Shown here: positions 1 through 10,374 of the stretch, one piece after another
Numbering within the stretch: the stretch's first letter is position 1
Layout of the letters: the number at the start of each line of letters is the position of its first letter
Source: an uncultured Candidatus Saccharibacteria bacterium
GTDB lineage: Bacteria > Patescibacteriota > Saccharimonadia > Saccharimonadales > Saccharimonadaceae
Reading direction: 5' to 3'
NCBI GenBank assembly: GCA_947305655.1
Contig: CAMZEA010000003.1
Coordinates: forward strand, 1-41,935
DNA: 41,935 nt
Translations under genes and position numbers: made by a program
The notes under the pieces: model-generated
What the model was told of the DNA's origin: nothing
The model's input: the letters and a program-made list of their open reading frames with translations, nothing else
Database searches by the model: none

Positions 1-692
1 AGATCATTAAAGAACTTGCTGACCGATTCTTCCTTAAGATATTTGCGCTTCTTACCGCGCGAAATCTTCCTTACGATGCCATTCACGAACTTCGAAGCCT
101 TATCCGAAAGCCAGTCAATGTTTTTCTGTCTACGAACGATTAGCCAGACCGTCACGATTACTGTCTGAATACCAAGCGCGACCACTGCCGCAAGGAGCAA
201 AATCCAATGCTTACCGGCAAGCACGCAGCCAGCGATTAGGACAACCTCAATCGCGATAAAAGTCTGAATCGTATTCGCAAGCGCGCAAATCGCATAGCGC
301 AAAATATGGACAAAGCTAATCTGACCCGCCGTAATCCCCATATCTTTTAGGCGCCAGATCAAATAGCCCAAGCCACTCGCGCCGCCACTCGGCAGAGCGT
401 GGTTCACAAAGTTAATCTCGAGCGAAATGCGCGTCAACTTCGCCTGCGTCATCTTAAAATCTTTGCGCTGCTTAAGGAATGCAAAGTAAATCTGCCCCGC
501 TGCGTAATACATCAAGACCTGCTCAGGAATAAGAATCAAAAGAATCCAAGGGTTGAGGTGCTGGAAGGAATAAACGAGAGCATCCCACATCGGCATCGTC
601 TCGCCGTTAAGCTCTACCTCCCCAGAGAAAGCCTGCCACGCAATAAACGCCACAAGAAGCAACGTAATAACACTCAAAATCCTCTTTATCAT
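1..692 (-). CDS. Lysylphosphatidylglycerol synthase TM-region/UPF0104-like integral membrane (flippase-like) protein, C-terminus outside window
   Basis: Open minus frame from ATG at 692 (MIKRILSVITLLLVAFIAWQAF...) running off the left edge; polytopic, with the motif NHALPSGGASGLGYLIWRLKDMGITAGQIS typical of LPG_synthase_TM proteins. Confidence 0.75.
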   Translation of the reverse strand, partial: MIKRILSVITLLLVAFIAWQAFSGEVELNGETMPMWDALVYSFQHLNPWILLILIPEQVLMYYAAGQIYFAFLKQRKDFKMTQAKLTRISLEINFVNHALPSGGASGLGYLIWRLKDMGITAGQISFVHILRYAICALANTIQTFIAIEVVLIAGCVLAGKHWILLLAAVVALGIQTVIVTVWLIVRRQKNIDWLSDKASKFVNGIVRKISRGKKRKYLKEESVSKFFND

Positions 693-742
693 AGTCTCTT
701 TAGTATATCATTTTTAGGGAAAATTCGGTATAATTTAAGTAT

Positions 743-1858
743 ATGCAGTATCTTGTTGTGCTCGGTCGCGAAGCAAAAATCTCCCTCGCCGAACTAGAGG
801 CGCTTTTTTCATCTAGCAAAGTTAAGCAAATCGCACTAAACCTCGCACTCGTTACTGCTAAATTCGTCGATATCAATCGCCTCGGCGGCGCGCTCAAGGT
901 CGCGAAAGTCCTCGACGAATCCCCTACCGATTATCTAAGCAAACTCCCCGAAGGTAAAATCACCCTCGGCGTCTCAGATTATTCCGCAAAAGCCAACCAA
1001 AAGTCCGCTTGGGCGCTCGCACTCAAATATAAAGGGCTCTTGAAGCGCCACGGTCGGAATGTCCGCCTCATTCCGGGCAAATCCGCTACCATCTCTAGCG
1101 CCACCGCCCACCACAATCAGCTCGGCGAGAAGCTTAATCACATCGAAATAATTAAGTTCGGCGATGCCTTCGCCACTTCTATCGGCACCCAGAACATCAC
1201 CGCCTACGCCAAACGCGACCAGGCCCGCCCTGCCCGCGACGCCTTCGTCGGTATGCTTCCACCGAAGCTCGCCCAAATTCTCATTAACCTCGCCACTCAG
1301 GGCGCCAAAGATGGTCGTCTCCTAGATCCGTTCTGCGGCACCGGCGTCGTTCTCCAAGAAGCCTCGCTTATGGGCTACAGCATCTACGGCACCGACCTCT
1401 CTGAAAAGATGATCGACTATTCTGAGCGCAACCTCAAGTGGCTCGCCGGCCGCTACTCGAACATCGAAGCAAAACCCCAGCTCGAAGTCGGCGACGCGAC
1501 CACTCACCAGTGGAAGCCAGCCCCAGATTTTGTCGCGAGCGAGATTTACCTCGGTCATCCTATGTCTCAACCACCAGCCGAGATTAAATTCCGCACCGAA
1601 AAAGAGTCTTCCGAAGCCCTACTTACCGCCTTTCTGAAGAATCTCGGCGACCAAATCGCCTCTGGAACGACCGTCGCTCTCGCAATTCCGGCCTGGCTCC
1701 GCCCAAACGGCAAATATTCCGGTCTCGATATTCTTGACAGATTAGACAATCTTGGGTATAATCTTATGCAGTATCGATTCGCGTCTTTCGATGACCTCTT
1801 GTATTATCGAGAGGGCCAAATCGTTGCGCGTCAAATAATAGTATTAAGGAAAAAGTAA
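743..1858 (+). CDS. TRM11/TrmG10-like SAM-dependent RNA methyltransferase
   Basis: 371 aa; SAM motif DPFCGTGVVLQEASLMGYSIYGTDLSEKMIDYSERNL typical of the tRNA guanosine-N2 methyltransferase family; TATAAT 8 nt upstream of ATG. Confidence 0.8.
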   Translation: MQYLVVLGREAKISLAELEALFSSSKVKQIALNLALVTAKFVDINRLGGALKVAKVLDESPTDYLSKLPEGKITLGVSDYSAKANQKSAWALALKYKGLLKRHGRNVRLIPGKSATISSATAHHNQLGEKLNHIEIIKFGDAFATSIGTQNITAYAKRDQARPARDAFVGMLPPKLAQILINLATQGAKDGRLLDPFCGTGVVLQEASLMGYSIYGTDLSEKMIDYSERNLKWLAGRYSNIEAKPQLEVGDATTHQWKPAPDFVASEIYLGHPMSQPPAEIKFRTEKESSEALLTAFLKNLGDQIASGTTVALAIPAWLRPNGKYSGLDILDRLDNLGYNLMQYRFASFDDLLYYREGQIVARQIIVLRKK

Positions 1859-1861
1859 AGT

Positions 1862-2140
1862 ATGTCACATGTCAAAGCTGGTGGTACCAGTAAAAACATC
1901 CACAACAATGCTGGCCAACGCCTCGGCGTCAAGCGCTTTGGTGGCCAAACCGTCAAGACTGGCGAAGTTCTCGTCCGCCAAACCGGTGCAACCAAGCTCG
2001 CTGGCCCTGGCACTTTCATGAGCCGCAACTTCACTATCCACGCAGCCATCGACGGCAAGGTCGTCTTCGTGAAGACCAAGAAGAGCCACTTCTCTGGCAA
2101 GACCGTTCGCCGCACCCGCGTCGAAGTTCACGCAAAGTAA
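1862..2140 (+). CDS. rpmA: 50S ribosomal protein bL27
   Basis: MSHVKAGGTSKNIHNNAGQRLGVKRFGGQTVKTGEVLVRQTG... is a clear L27. Confidence 0.97.
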   Translation: MSHVKAGGTSKNIHNNAGQRLGVKRFGGQTVKTGEVLVRQTGATKLAGPGTFMSRNFTIHAAIDGKVVFVKTKKSHFSGKTVRRTRVEVHAK

Positions 2141-2147
2141 GCATTAC

Positions 2148-2180
2148 AAAAATATCTCCCATTACAGGGAGATATTTTTT
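2148..2180 (+). terminator. Rho-independent terminator after rpmA
   Basis: aaaaatatctccc-attaca-gggagatatttttt. Confidence 0.85.
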
Positions 2181-2187
2181 GAGCATT

Positions 2188-2216
2188 TAAAAAGGACCTA
2201 CCATAACGGTAGGCCC
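2188..2216 (-). terminator. Rho-independent terminator of the 2225-3952 gene
   Basis: Minus strand ggcctaccgttatggtaggtccttttt. Confidence 0.8.
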
Positions 2217-2224
2217 TCTCGGAG

Positions 2225-3952
2225 TCAGACAATCTTTGTAATTACGCGAATGTCGCCAGACACGTAATATTCAAACGATATGGACTCCCCCTTATTTAGG
2301 AGTATCTGACGCTCATCTACTGTAATTGCCGAACGATAAAGCTCGCCATTAATAACGTAGTAGAATTGCGTCGTTCCGTTCAGTTCGGCGGTATAGATTT
2401 CGGAAATCTTACCAGACCCGGTCTGGACATCGCCAACCGGAACAGTCGTAACCGTTCCAGTCATTTCAGGCTCTTCAGTCCCCGTCAGCTTCGCCTGATA
2501 CTTAGCAATCGCCTTCGGCAATGTTTCAGCCTCAACTGCGATCGAGTAGTTATACATGCTGCAAATTGCGTAAGACTGAACTAATCCAGCTTTGCCCTTC
2601 AGACACATGAGATAACTCGGCTCACCGGCAATGTTGACTGGTAGCGGGAATGTAGCTTGGAAGCCCTTTTCCTGCACCAGCTGCTCTACGGCGCCCTGCG
2701 CAGAAGATTCTTCTGCGCCAACCAGATTGTACTGCGTCATCTTACCCGTAGAAGTATCGATGACCAACCAACCAAGGTTAGACTCTGCTTTGTTTGCTGC
2801 AGTAAGGCCAGTGTAAAAACATATCTCGCCATCCTTATCGACGATGGACGAATAGCCATAAAAATGCGCAAACTTCTTCGCTTCACTGTCGCCACCAGAA
2901 TTAGACTCTGCTTGCTGCCTTGTATTACGATGGAAGTATGACGTTCTAAGAACATTTGCCTGTCCAAACGTATTGTTCAAGTAGCCATTACCATAGCCGT
3001 AGTGCCAGTAGGCCACGTCCATGAGATAATCCAGTGAATAGATGTGATCTATCCATTCCGGAGCATTCTCGACAGCATATTCTTCAGACGCACCAGTCTG
3101 AGCATTCGTCAGAATGAAGCTGTTAACCACTTTGCCTCCAAAGAGACCTGCCGTCGGAGTCATGACGCCGGTGACCCAATAAGGAGTACCTTCTTCATCA
3201 ATCTCCATAAAGCTGCGGTCGAAGATGTAGCTAGGATACTGATTTCTCAGATGCCTACGGAGATCCTTGCTCCAGTACGCGTTCGGAGTATAGATAATTG
3301 GTTGCTCAAGTGTGACCAAAATAGCCTCTTGAGTCACAATACCATTCTCTGGCGTGACCGGAACGAGCACATAACCAGGCACACCATCATACTGCGCCTT
3401 GTTCCACTTAAAAAAGTCATCCGCGTAATCAATGGTCGATAAACGATAGTACTCGCCCCGATACTGGATCAAGTTGTACTCGTTATCGACGTCATACCAA
3501 CTCGCGTGAGGAATACCCGCAATTTTCTTGTCGCCAAGCGTAATTGCCGTATCCATGTCTACGAGAGGTATATTCTCCTGGTTTTCAATCACCGTCAGAT
3601 CTTTAAAATCCGAAGAATCATCATCGGCTTTATAGTCTTTGACGGTTACCTGAGCAATATCATGCAGTTTATGCGCATTGCACATTTTCGAAGATGCGAT
3701 ACCGCAGACGATAAAAACTACAGTATAAACCCCAAGTACCAACAAGGAAATAACGACATGAATACTTTCGTCATCATCAATCGCGAAACACAAAATAAGT
3801 GTTGCTACGAAAATCGCGATGAGTCCGAAAATATACCACCACAGCCCCGCAGAAAGAAAGCTCCACGCGGGGAGCGCGAAATAATGAATTACGAATCCGG
3901 AAACGGCCGTAACGCCTCCTGCAATCAGAAGGTCCTTCAGAATCTTGAACAT
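2225..3952 (-). CDS. Large membrane-anchored hypothetical protein (several N-terminal TM helices, large extracytoplasmic domain)
   Basis: Start at MFKILKDLL with SD GGAGGA 8 nt upstream; N-terminal hydrophobic segments followed by about 450 aa soluble domain. No family recognised. Confidence 0.85.
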   Translation of the reverse strand: MFKILKDLLIAGGVTAVSGFVIHYFALPAWSFLSAGLWWYIFGLIAIFVATLILCFAIDDDESIHVVISLLVLGVYTVVFIVCGIASSKMCNAHKLHDIAQVTVKDYKADDDSSDFKDLTVIENQENIPLVDMDTAITLGDKKIAGIPHASWYDVDNEYNLIQYRGEYYRLSTIDYADDFFKWNKAQYDGVPGYVLVPVTPENGIVTQEAILVTLEQPIIYTPNAYWSKDLRRHLRNQYPSYIFDRSFMEIDEEGTPYWVTGVMTPTAGLFGGKVVNSFILTNAQTGASEEYAVENAPEWIDHIYSLDYLMDVAYWHYGYGNGYLNNTFGQANVLRTSYFHRNTRQQAESNSGGDSEAKKFAHFYGYSSIVDKDGEICFYTGLTAANKAESNLGWLVIDTSTGKMTQYNLVGAEESSAQGAVEQLVQEKGFQATFPLPVNIAGEPSYLMCLKGKAGLVQSYAICSMYNYSIAVEAETLPKAIAKYQAKLTGTEEPEMTGTVTTVPVGDVQTGSGKISEIYTAELNGTTQFYYVINGELYRSAITVDERQILLNKGESISFEYYVSGDIRVITKIV

Positions 3953-4075
3953 ACTTTTCCTCCCTGTAAAAGAACTGCACCCCTGCAAAACAGCGTAAAT
4001 AATTGGGTGCTATTTAATTACTTACTAACCTTATATTATAGCACACTTAAGAGAAAAAGTCAATGGAGCTAACGC

Positions 4076-4645
4076 TCACTGCTGCTTATGCCACTCGGCA
4101 AATTTATGGATAGCATCGCCATAATAGCTCGCCTTCTTCGCCTGGTCTTCGTCGCCGATTTCAGCTAGAGTCCTAGTCTCGCCATCCGGAATATAGAAGA
4201 AATCATGCCAGCGGCCATCTTTACCGCGGCATTCCGTCGCAATCGTACCAGTGCTCTCCCCCGTAAATACTACTGGCTCCTTGCCCGGTTCACAGAACGC
4301 AAAGCAATGCTCAATGCGCGCCTTGCGGTTTGGCTCGTTCTTCATTAGCTCGACAAACTTCTCGGCACCAATCTGCTTATCGAAATAGTGGTTATAAGGC
4401 CCCGGCAAGCCGCCAAGCGCCTCCATATACATCCCTGTGTCAGATTTGAGGCATGGCACACCAAGCTTATCGGCGGCATATTTTGCCGAAAACGCCGCAA
4501 CCTCAGCGCAAGTCTCCGCCTGAATCTCGTATAACTCGAAATCCGGGTCTTTTATCTCGAGCTCGAACCCGTACTGATCATGGAGGATAATCTCCGCCTC
4601 ACGAAACTTGTATGGGTTACTCGTCAAATACAAAATCTTTTTCAT
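4076..4645 (-). CDS. Non-canonical purine NTP pyrophosphatase (RdgB/HAM1 family)
   Basis: MKKILYLTSNPYKFREAEIIL...KSDTGMYMEALGGLPGPYNHYF...; start overlaps the holA stop (ATGA). Confidence 0.88.
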   Translation of the reverse strand: MKKILYLTSNPYKFREAEIILHDQYGFELEIKDPDFELYEIQAETCAEVAAFSAKYAADKLGVPCLKSDTGMYMEALGGLPGPYNHYFDKQIGAEKFVELMKNEPNRKARIEHCFAFCEPGKEPVVFTGESTGTIATECRGKDGRWHDFFYIPDGETRTLAEIGDEDQAKKASYYGDAIHKFAEWHKQQ

Positions 4646-5259
4646 CTTATTTCTCCAATCTTTAATAGCGCAATCTTCACCGCTTCCCACGGCTCGAGAT
4701 TACTAGTTTTCATATCCATGTCCGTCTCGGCAAGAATCTTTATTGCCCTCACGGCCTTTGGATTGTTATATTGCAACTTCTTAATCGTTTGCGTCGTCAT
4801 AAGCCCCACAAACATAAACGCATCATTCGTTAGCTCAATCTTCTCACAAGCTTTCACGGCGCTCTTCCCGTCCCCGCGGAATGCCATATCGAGAATATCG
4901 AAGACTAACTTCTTATCCGGATCTTCTGCGAGCTTAAATTCTTTAAACTCAACATTCTTATCCTTCGAAAGCTCCTTATAGACCGCCGAGCGCTTATCAA
5001 GTTTCGTCTCCCAAATCACGATATTATGCGGGCACTCCTCGATAAATTGCGGCAACATCGCCCAGCACTCCTTGTTCTCCGACAAATCCTTCACGAGGAT
5101 ATTGCGCTCGGTCGCAAATAGCGAAGTGCCAAGCAATACCGAAGGCATATCGCCCACCGTCAAGCTCTCGCCCTCGATAATCTCGTAATCATCACCGAGT
5201 TGGCGGTCGATCTGCTTCCTAGCCGTCACGCGATCATCGCCATAAAACACTCTTATCAT
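4642..5259 (-). CDS. holA: DNA polymerase III delta subunit-like protein (short HolA)
   Basis: IRVFYGDDRVTARKQIDRQL... N-terminus and overall pattern resemble HolA; ATGA overlap with mutM; GGAGG upstream of ATGATA. Confidence 0.65.
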   Translation of the reverse strand: MIRVFYGDDRVTARKQIDRQLGDDYEIIEGESLTVGDMPSVLLGTSLFATERNILVKDLSENKECWAMLPQFIEECPHNIVIWETKLDKRSAVYKELSKDKNVEFKEFKLAEDPDKKLVFDILDMAFRGDGKSAVKACEKIELTNDAFMFVGLMTTQTIKKLQYNNPKAVRAIKILAETDMDMKTSNLEPWEAVKIALLKIGEIR

Positions 5260-6104
5260 TTCTGGCATCCTCCGCAGTAATGCGTACCGCGCCCCGCCGT
5301 ACGCGTTTTCAAAATCTCAGCACCACAACGCGAACATTCTTGTCCCTCACGGCGAAAAACTGACGCAAATTTCTCGAGGTAATTACCTCTCGTACCGTCC
5401 GCTTTCACATAATCCTTCATCGTCGAGCCTCCGCTATCGATTGACGCCTGCATCACCATGCAAAGCCCCTCGAGCAGCTTATCCGACTCCTTGCGAGACA
5501 AAGAGCCGCACTTCCGCCATGGCAGAATACCGGCATAGAAGCACCCCTCATCAGCATAAATATTCCCAACCCCAGCGATATTGTGTTGGTCAAGGATTAC
5601 GGCTTTCACCGGCGACTGAGCATGGCGCCCGAGCATCGCATAAAAATCAGAAGGCTTCATCGCCCAAGGCTCCGGCCCAAGACTCGTCAGAAACTTATCC
5701 GTCGCAAGCGCCAAATCATCCATCACTGCCCAAAAACCAAACTTACGTAAATCATTAAAGTACAAATGCGAACCATCATCGAGATCGACATAAACGCGCG
5801 TAAACCTACCTGGCATTTCTTCGCGGAAACTCTCGTCCGGATGCCCCGCCGCAAAGCGTTCCGCGCCATCATAAATCATCTGTCCAGTCATACGAAGATG
5901 AACCATAATCGTCAGCTCATTCGACAACTTAATTAACAGAGCCTTTCCGCGACGTTCAATCGCAGTAATCTCCGAACCTTCAACTAACTTCGGATTGCCG
6001 CGAAAACTCTTCTCGCAAAGAATATGGAGCCTCAAAAAGCGCTTCCCCACCAAATATTTCTCGAGACCGCGTCGAATAGTCTCCACTTCTGGCAACTCCG
6101 GCAT
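5256..6104 (-). CDS. mutM: Formamidopyrimidine-DNA glycosylase
   Basis: MPELPEVETIRRGLEKYLVGKRF..., C-terminal zinc finger CSRCGAEILKTRTAGRGTHYCGGCQ. Confidence 0.97.
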   Translation of the reverse strand: MPELPEVETIRRGLEKYLVGKRFLRLHILCEKSFRGNPKLVEGSEITAIERRGKALLIKLSNELTIMVHLRMTGQMIYDGAERFAAGHPDESFREEMPGRFTRVYVDLDDGSHLYFNDLRKFGFWAVMDDLALATDKFLTSLGPEPWAMKPSDFYAMLGRHAQSPVKAVILDQHNIAGVGNIYADEGCFYAGILPWRKCGSLSRKESDKLLEGLCMVMQASIDSGGSTMKDYVKADGTRGNYLEKFASVFRREGQECSRCGAEILKTRTAGRGTHYCGGCQK

Positions 6105-6124
6105 ATCTCTATTTTATCACTAAG

Positions 6125-7123
6125 CTACATCCGGAAGAGGTAGTAAAAGGCAAGGCCATTTTTGATCATATGGATCAGAATCCCCGCCCAAATCGTCCCC
6201 GTCAGCTCGCGTGAGATGCACATCACAACGCTCATCGCGAACACCACTACACCAACATTCATCTGCCCATGCATAATGCCGAATAGCGCAGAAGTAATCA
6301 GGATTGCAGGCACCGCCGATAACCTCCCCCGTAACTTTCCATATAACCAACCGCGGAACATAATTTCTTCCGCCACTGGCGCCAAAACTACGATACAAAT
6401 AAACGCAACCATATAGTCGCCTAACGCATACAAGCCGCTAAAGCCAACATCCTGCGTCTGCTGCCAGTCGACCTGCGGCATTATTAGCATTAAGAGCGCC
6501 GTCAAAACAGCACCCGCAATTAAAGAAACAATTAGGCCGATTGGGGACAGCAGAACATCCGTCCAAGTCGGAAGGCCATGCAGGCCCAACTCGTCGCGCT
6601 TCGTTCTGCTTTTCCCAAAAAGTCTTCCACCGACAATAATCACAAGAGCAGTAACGACATAAAGCAACGATGCACACAACGTCGCCACGAGCGGGCTAAG
6701 ATCCGGTATCGAACGCAGCACTCCCATACGAACAATAATAAGAAGCGGCCAATGAGCACAGAAGGCCACGATGCCGACCAGCTTCTTATTTAGTAGAATA
6801 CGATCCCAAGGCAAAATAACCGTTACTACGATACATATGCCATAACAAATGAACGAATACAGACCATTAAACCAATTCGTCGTTAAAATTTCGTCCGGCA
6901 AAATCGCTCTGAATATAAACACCAGCAACCATTGAACACAAAAAAGTACTAAACCAACCCACGTCGCAATGCCTAGCGCCCAGAGGGCGAGACCTACTTT
7001 TTTATGCGCGACAAACCAATCGTTTAGCTTCGCGAGACGGCTCCGTTCAACATTTTTGTCCGTTTTCTTCGCGACACGTTTGTTGGTCGCCATCGACTTT
7101 GCCCCAGACGCTTTTGTCGTCAT
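6125..7123 (-). CDS. CPBP family (Abi/CAAX-like) intramembrane metalloprotease
   Basis: EEIMFRGWLYGKLRGRLSAVPAILITSALFGIMHGQ motif; start MTTKASG overlaps the upstream stop by ATGA. Confidence 0.88.
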   Translation of the reverse strand: MTTKASGAKSMATNKRVAKKTDKNVERSRLAKLNDWFVAHKKVGLALWALGIATWVGLVLFCVQWLLVFIFRAILPDEILTTNWFNGLYSFICYGICIVVTVILPWDRILLNKKLVGIVAFCAHWPLLIIVRMGVLRSIPDLSPLVATLCASLLYVVTALVIIVGGRLFGKSRTKRDELGLHGLPTWTDVLLSPIGLIVSLIAGAVLTALLMLIMPQVDWQQTQDVGFSGLYALGDYMVAFICIVVLAPVAEEIMFRGWLYGKLRGRLSAVPAILITSALFGIMHGQMNVGVVVFAMSVVMCISRELTGTIWAGILIHMIKNGLAFYYLFRM

Positions 7124-8364
7124 CGTATTATCCTTATGATGTCGAGGACAGTTACAATCGCAACTATGATAAGCAGTGCAGCAAACGCACGACCGACAAT
7201 TTTTTCTTCCACTTCTTTCGTCAACTTCTTCTTGCGCAATTTGAATATTAGGATGAGCAGCCATCGCCCACCGTCAAGCGCCGGAATCGGGAGTACGTTC
7301 ATACAGGCTAACGAAATCGAAATAATCGCAGTCAAGAATAGGAGCGTATTGGCACCACTAGACATCATATTCGGGAATAAGACCCCAATGATACCGACCG
7401 GCCCGCTCACAGAATCACCGGCCTTCTGGACCGCCTCCGCACCGCTCTTACGCGCGCCTGAATCGAAAACATTTAACTGACGAACAACGCCGCTGCAGAG
7501 ATTCCAGACTAGTTCCCCTACCCCCTTAAAAGTCTCCCCCGTTAATTGCAAGGTCGTCATAAATCCGACGACCGGCGCGCTCCAAGTACTCCGATAATAT
7601 ACGGTTCCACCAATTGTAGCGCCGAGGATATATTTGTCGTCAGCTTTATTGAGCTGAATTTCGGACGTCATGATATCTGAATTTCGTTCATAAGTCATCC
7701 AAATCTTTTTCCCAGCGTATTTCGCGTCAAATGCAAGCAAATCGTCCGTAGTGGTAATCTGTACCCTTTCGCCGTCAGAGTCATCACAATCGGGCTCTGA
7801 GCACCCCATATAGCGCATTTGGCGTACTACATCGCCCTCACGCAAATTCGCCAACGCTGCAGGGCTCCCCTCCTCGATCTTGCCAATCGTTACCGGCGTC
7901 TTCACGACCAATTGAGTATCGTCGTCTATCTGAAATTGATTAGGCAACAGATGCGGCATGCCGATCCAGGCTAGCACCGTCAAAACCAAAAATGCAACCA
8001 ACCAGTTCATCGCCACACCGGCAAACAAAATCTTCGTCTTGCTCCAGAAGCTCGCTTTGCCAAAGCTACCCTTTCTCGTATCCGCATCACTTTCGCCCTT
8101 CATCTGACAAAAACCGCCAATTGGCAACCAGTTCAAGGACAGGACGAGGCCTTCGCCCGGCATCTTCTTCCATTCAGTTTTCTTAATTCGGCGCCATTTA
8201 CCGTCAACTTTGCGCCAGGCAATCGCGCGCGGCGGGAAGCCGATGCCAAATTCCTCGACCTCTACCCCATTTTTGCGTGCGGCAATAAAATGCCCAAACT
8301 CATGCGCCGTCACGAGAAACATTAAAATTAACAAACCAACAATAATACCAATTACCACACTCAT
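7120..8364 (-). CDS. rseP: RseP/site-2-protease-type M50 zinc metalloprotease with PDZ domain
   Basis: HEFGHF motif, PDZ region, NVLPIPALDGGRWL. Confidence 0.93.
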   Translation of the reverse strand: MSVVIGIIVGLLILMFLVTAHEFGHFIAARKNGVEVEEFGIGFPPRAIAWRKVDGKWRRIKKTEWKKMPGEGLVLSLNWLPIGGFCQMKGESDADTRKGSFGKASFWSKTKILFAGVAMNWLVAFLVLTVLAWIGMPHLLPNQFQIDDDTQLVVKTPVTIGKIEEGSPAALANLREGDVVRQMRYMGCSEPDCDDSDGERVQITTTDDLLAFDAKYAGKKIWMTYERNSDIMTSEIQLNKADDKYILGATIGGTVYYRSTWSAPVVGFMTTLQLTGETFKGVGELVWNLCSGVVRQLNVFDSGARKSGAEAVQKAGDSVSGPVGIIGVLFPNMMSSGANTLLFLTAIISISLACMNVLPIPALDGGRWLLILIFKLRKKKLTKEVEEKIVGRAFAALLIIVAIVTVLDIIRIIR

Positions 8365-8388
8365 ATATATCTATATTAGCACATAATG

Positions 8389-10374
8389 CTACTGGTAATA
8401 TAGGACCTTGTAGACAATACCGTCAATCGTCTCTGTCTCAACCGAGCTAATACCTACCGCCGTAGCGCCCGACTCCGTGGCAATAATCCTGCTAGTATTA
8501 TTGATCGCTGCATTCTTGCCTCTCAAAATACCGTCAAACATCGAGATATCAACACTAGTCGTGACGCCATTCGTCGCGCCCTGAATCACCGGACTACTAC
8601 TGCTGATATTGCCGTCTTCAACGCCAATCGTCAGGGTGCCAGACTCGACCTTCACGGCCTCCTGATTTGCTGAGATAATCGTACCGCCAGTAATCACCAT
8701 TTGCCCATTATTCAAGTTCTGGACCGTAGCGCGCTCGCCGGTCGTAGAGCTTAGATACGCATCGCCGCTAATCTCTAATTTGCCGCCATTGTTGTAGACC
8801 GCCTGGCGCAAGCCAGTCGCTATGATACGTGCACCATTCTGGATATATAGCTCGCCGTGGGAATTATTGTTTATCACGCCAGCCTTCAACGAGGAAGTAA
8901 TCGTACCGTTTCTAATTGTTATCTTGCCATTATTTTCAATTACAGGCTGCCCCGCTACGTTATCGTGGCTCCACGTGTGGCCGTTTAGATCAAATACGAC
9001 CTCCGTACCACTCGCGACCGTAATTTGCTCATTGATATCCTCATACAAAGTAATTGTATTGTCGGACGAACCAGATGTCGCCGCAATGCACTCTTGTAGA
9101 GCACCATGATAAATATCATCCACACTACATAGCCTGTAGTCGGTATCCCAGTACGCGTAAAGCGTGATGCTATGGCTAATCACCGAATTTTCCGTATACT
9201 TATCGCCCGTACCGTTTGCGCCAGAATACCAACCCTCAAAGTAGACACGACCATCAACCGTGTCGACATAGCGCGGCATAGTCGGAAGTTGACTCCCCAA
9301 TGTGCCGGAAGCAATAACCGTTACGTCGGCAGGGTTAGTTGTAACGCCGCCCGCGTCAAAGCTCACGGTATGCAAGTTCACACCCCTATCGCCGACCTTA
9401 ATATACATATTAGTCAGCGTCGCATCGATATAGCGCATAGGCGTGCCGTCGCTTTTTTCGGCCGAACCAAACCAGGCTGTCGTATCGAAATAGTCAGTGG
9501 TATCCTGCATGTCCTGCAAAGTCCGGAAAGCACCGCCGTCAATCGAATAATAAATCACCCCAGATACTCTCGTTATTACTACCGATGTCGCCGCGCTCGT
9601 GCCCGTACCGACCATCTTTTCATATGTGCTATCCTTCTTAATGGTCTGCGTTATTTCAATATTGTCCTTGCTCTTGCGAATCACGATGCCAGGCCAATGC
9701 CTATCGGCATTTTCATATTTCGAGTTAAAGAATGTAGCCTGAGAAGCGCTGTCGCCCGGCTCTTTGTATTGATGATTTGAATCGTAAGCCAAAATAGTAA
9801 AACCAACCTCATAGTCCTTCTCGTAATTTGTCTCGTCATATAATTTAATACCGGTATCAATATATGTATGCGTCCCATCCGCCCAGTCCGTATTACCTAC
9901 TGAGCACCCCGTTCCGGTGATATGTCCATCCCCAATACCCTGCTGAATATCGTAACCATGGAAGACGCAAGTGCCGTCAATCTTAAACACCGTATGCATA
10001 GCATCCTCGTCCCACTGCGCATATAGTGTCACGACGCTACCGCCGACATTCGTAAGATCCTCGCTAATCATCGCCCCATCCCCATACGCAGTCCCGAAGC
10101 CATCCGCACTCGTGTTCCATCCGGCAAAATACTGCCCGTCACGAACATAGGCATTTGCCGTCAACGCTTGGGCGACGCCCGTCGTAAATTGCTGATTCGC
10201 CATCGTGCCAGTACCGCCATTTGCATCAAAAGCTACCTCGTAGTGCTTCTCGATATTTATCGTCACCGTGAGGCTTTTGCTCTCGCTATACTTCGCCTGC
10301 GCACCGTCGACGAATAGCAATCCGAGTGCTACCGCCAAAAGTCCAGCCGTAAGATAGTACCACTTCTTCATCAT
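8389..10374 (-). CDS. Secreted surface protein with two InlB-B/Flg_new-type repeats and a parallel-beta (pectin-lyase-like) C-terminal half
   Basis: Signal peptide ...GAQAKYSESKSLTVTI; repeats VAFDANGGTGTM...FAGWNTSADGFGTAYGDG...LYAQW and VSFDAGGVTT...FEGWYSGANGTGDKY...LYAYW; then IENNGKITIRNGTI, VYNNGGKLEISG-type repeats. Confidence 0.85.
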   Translation of the reverse strand: MMKKWYYLTAGLLAVALGLLFVDGAQAKYSESKSLTVTINIEKHYEVAFDANGGTGTMANQQFTTGVAQALTANAYVRDGQYFAGWNTSADGFGTAYGDGAMISEDLTNVGGSVVTLYAQWDEDAMHTVFKIDGTCVFHGYDIQQGIGDGHITGTGCSVGNTDWADGTHTYIDTGIKLYDETNYEKDYEVGFTILAYDSNHQYKEPGDSASQATFFNSKYENADRHWPGIVIRKSKDNIEITQTIKKDSTYEKMVGTGTSAATSVVITRVSGVIYYSIDGGAFRTLQDMQDTTDYFDTTAWFGSAEKSDGTPMRYIDATLTNMYIKVGDRGVNLHTVSFDAGGVTTNPADVTVIASGTLGSQLPTMPRYVDTVDGRVYFEGWYSGANGTGDKYTENSVISHSITLYAYWDTDYRLCSVDDIYHGALQECIAATSGSSDNTITLYEDINEQITVASGTEVVFDLNGHTWSHDNVAGQPVIENNGKITIRNGTITSSLKAGVINNNSHGELYIQNGARIIATGLRQAVYNNGGKLEISGDAYLSSTTGERATVQNLNNGQMVITGGTIISANQEAVKVESGTLTIGVEDGNISSSSPVIQGATNGVTTSVDISMFDGILRGKNAAINNTSRIIATESGATAVGISSVETETIDGIVYKVLYYQ

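Noticed and set aside
399-797. 132-aa plus-strand ORF at the left edge
   Set aside because: Antisense to the LPG_synthase_TM-like gene and overlapping the better supported 743-1858 CDS.
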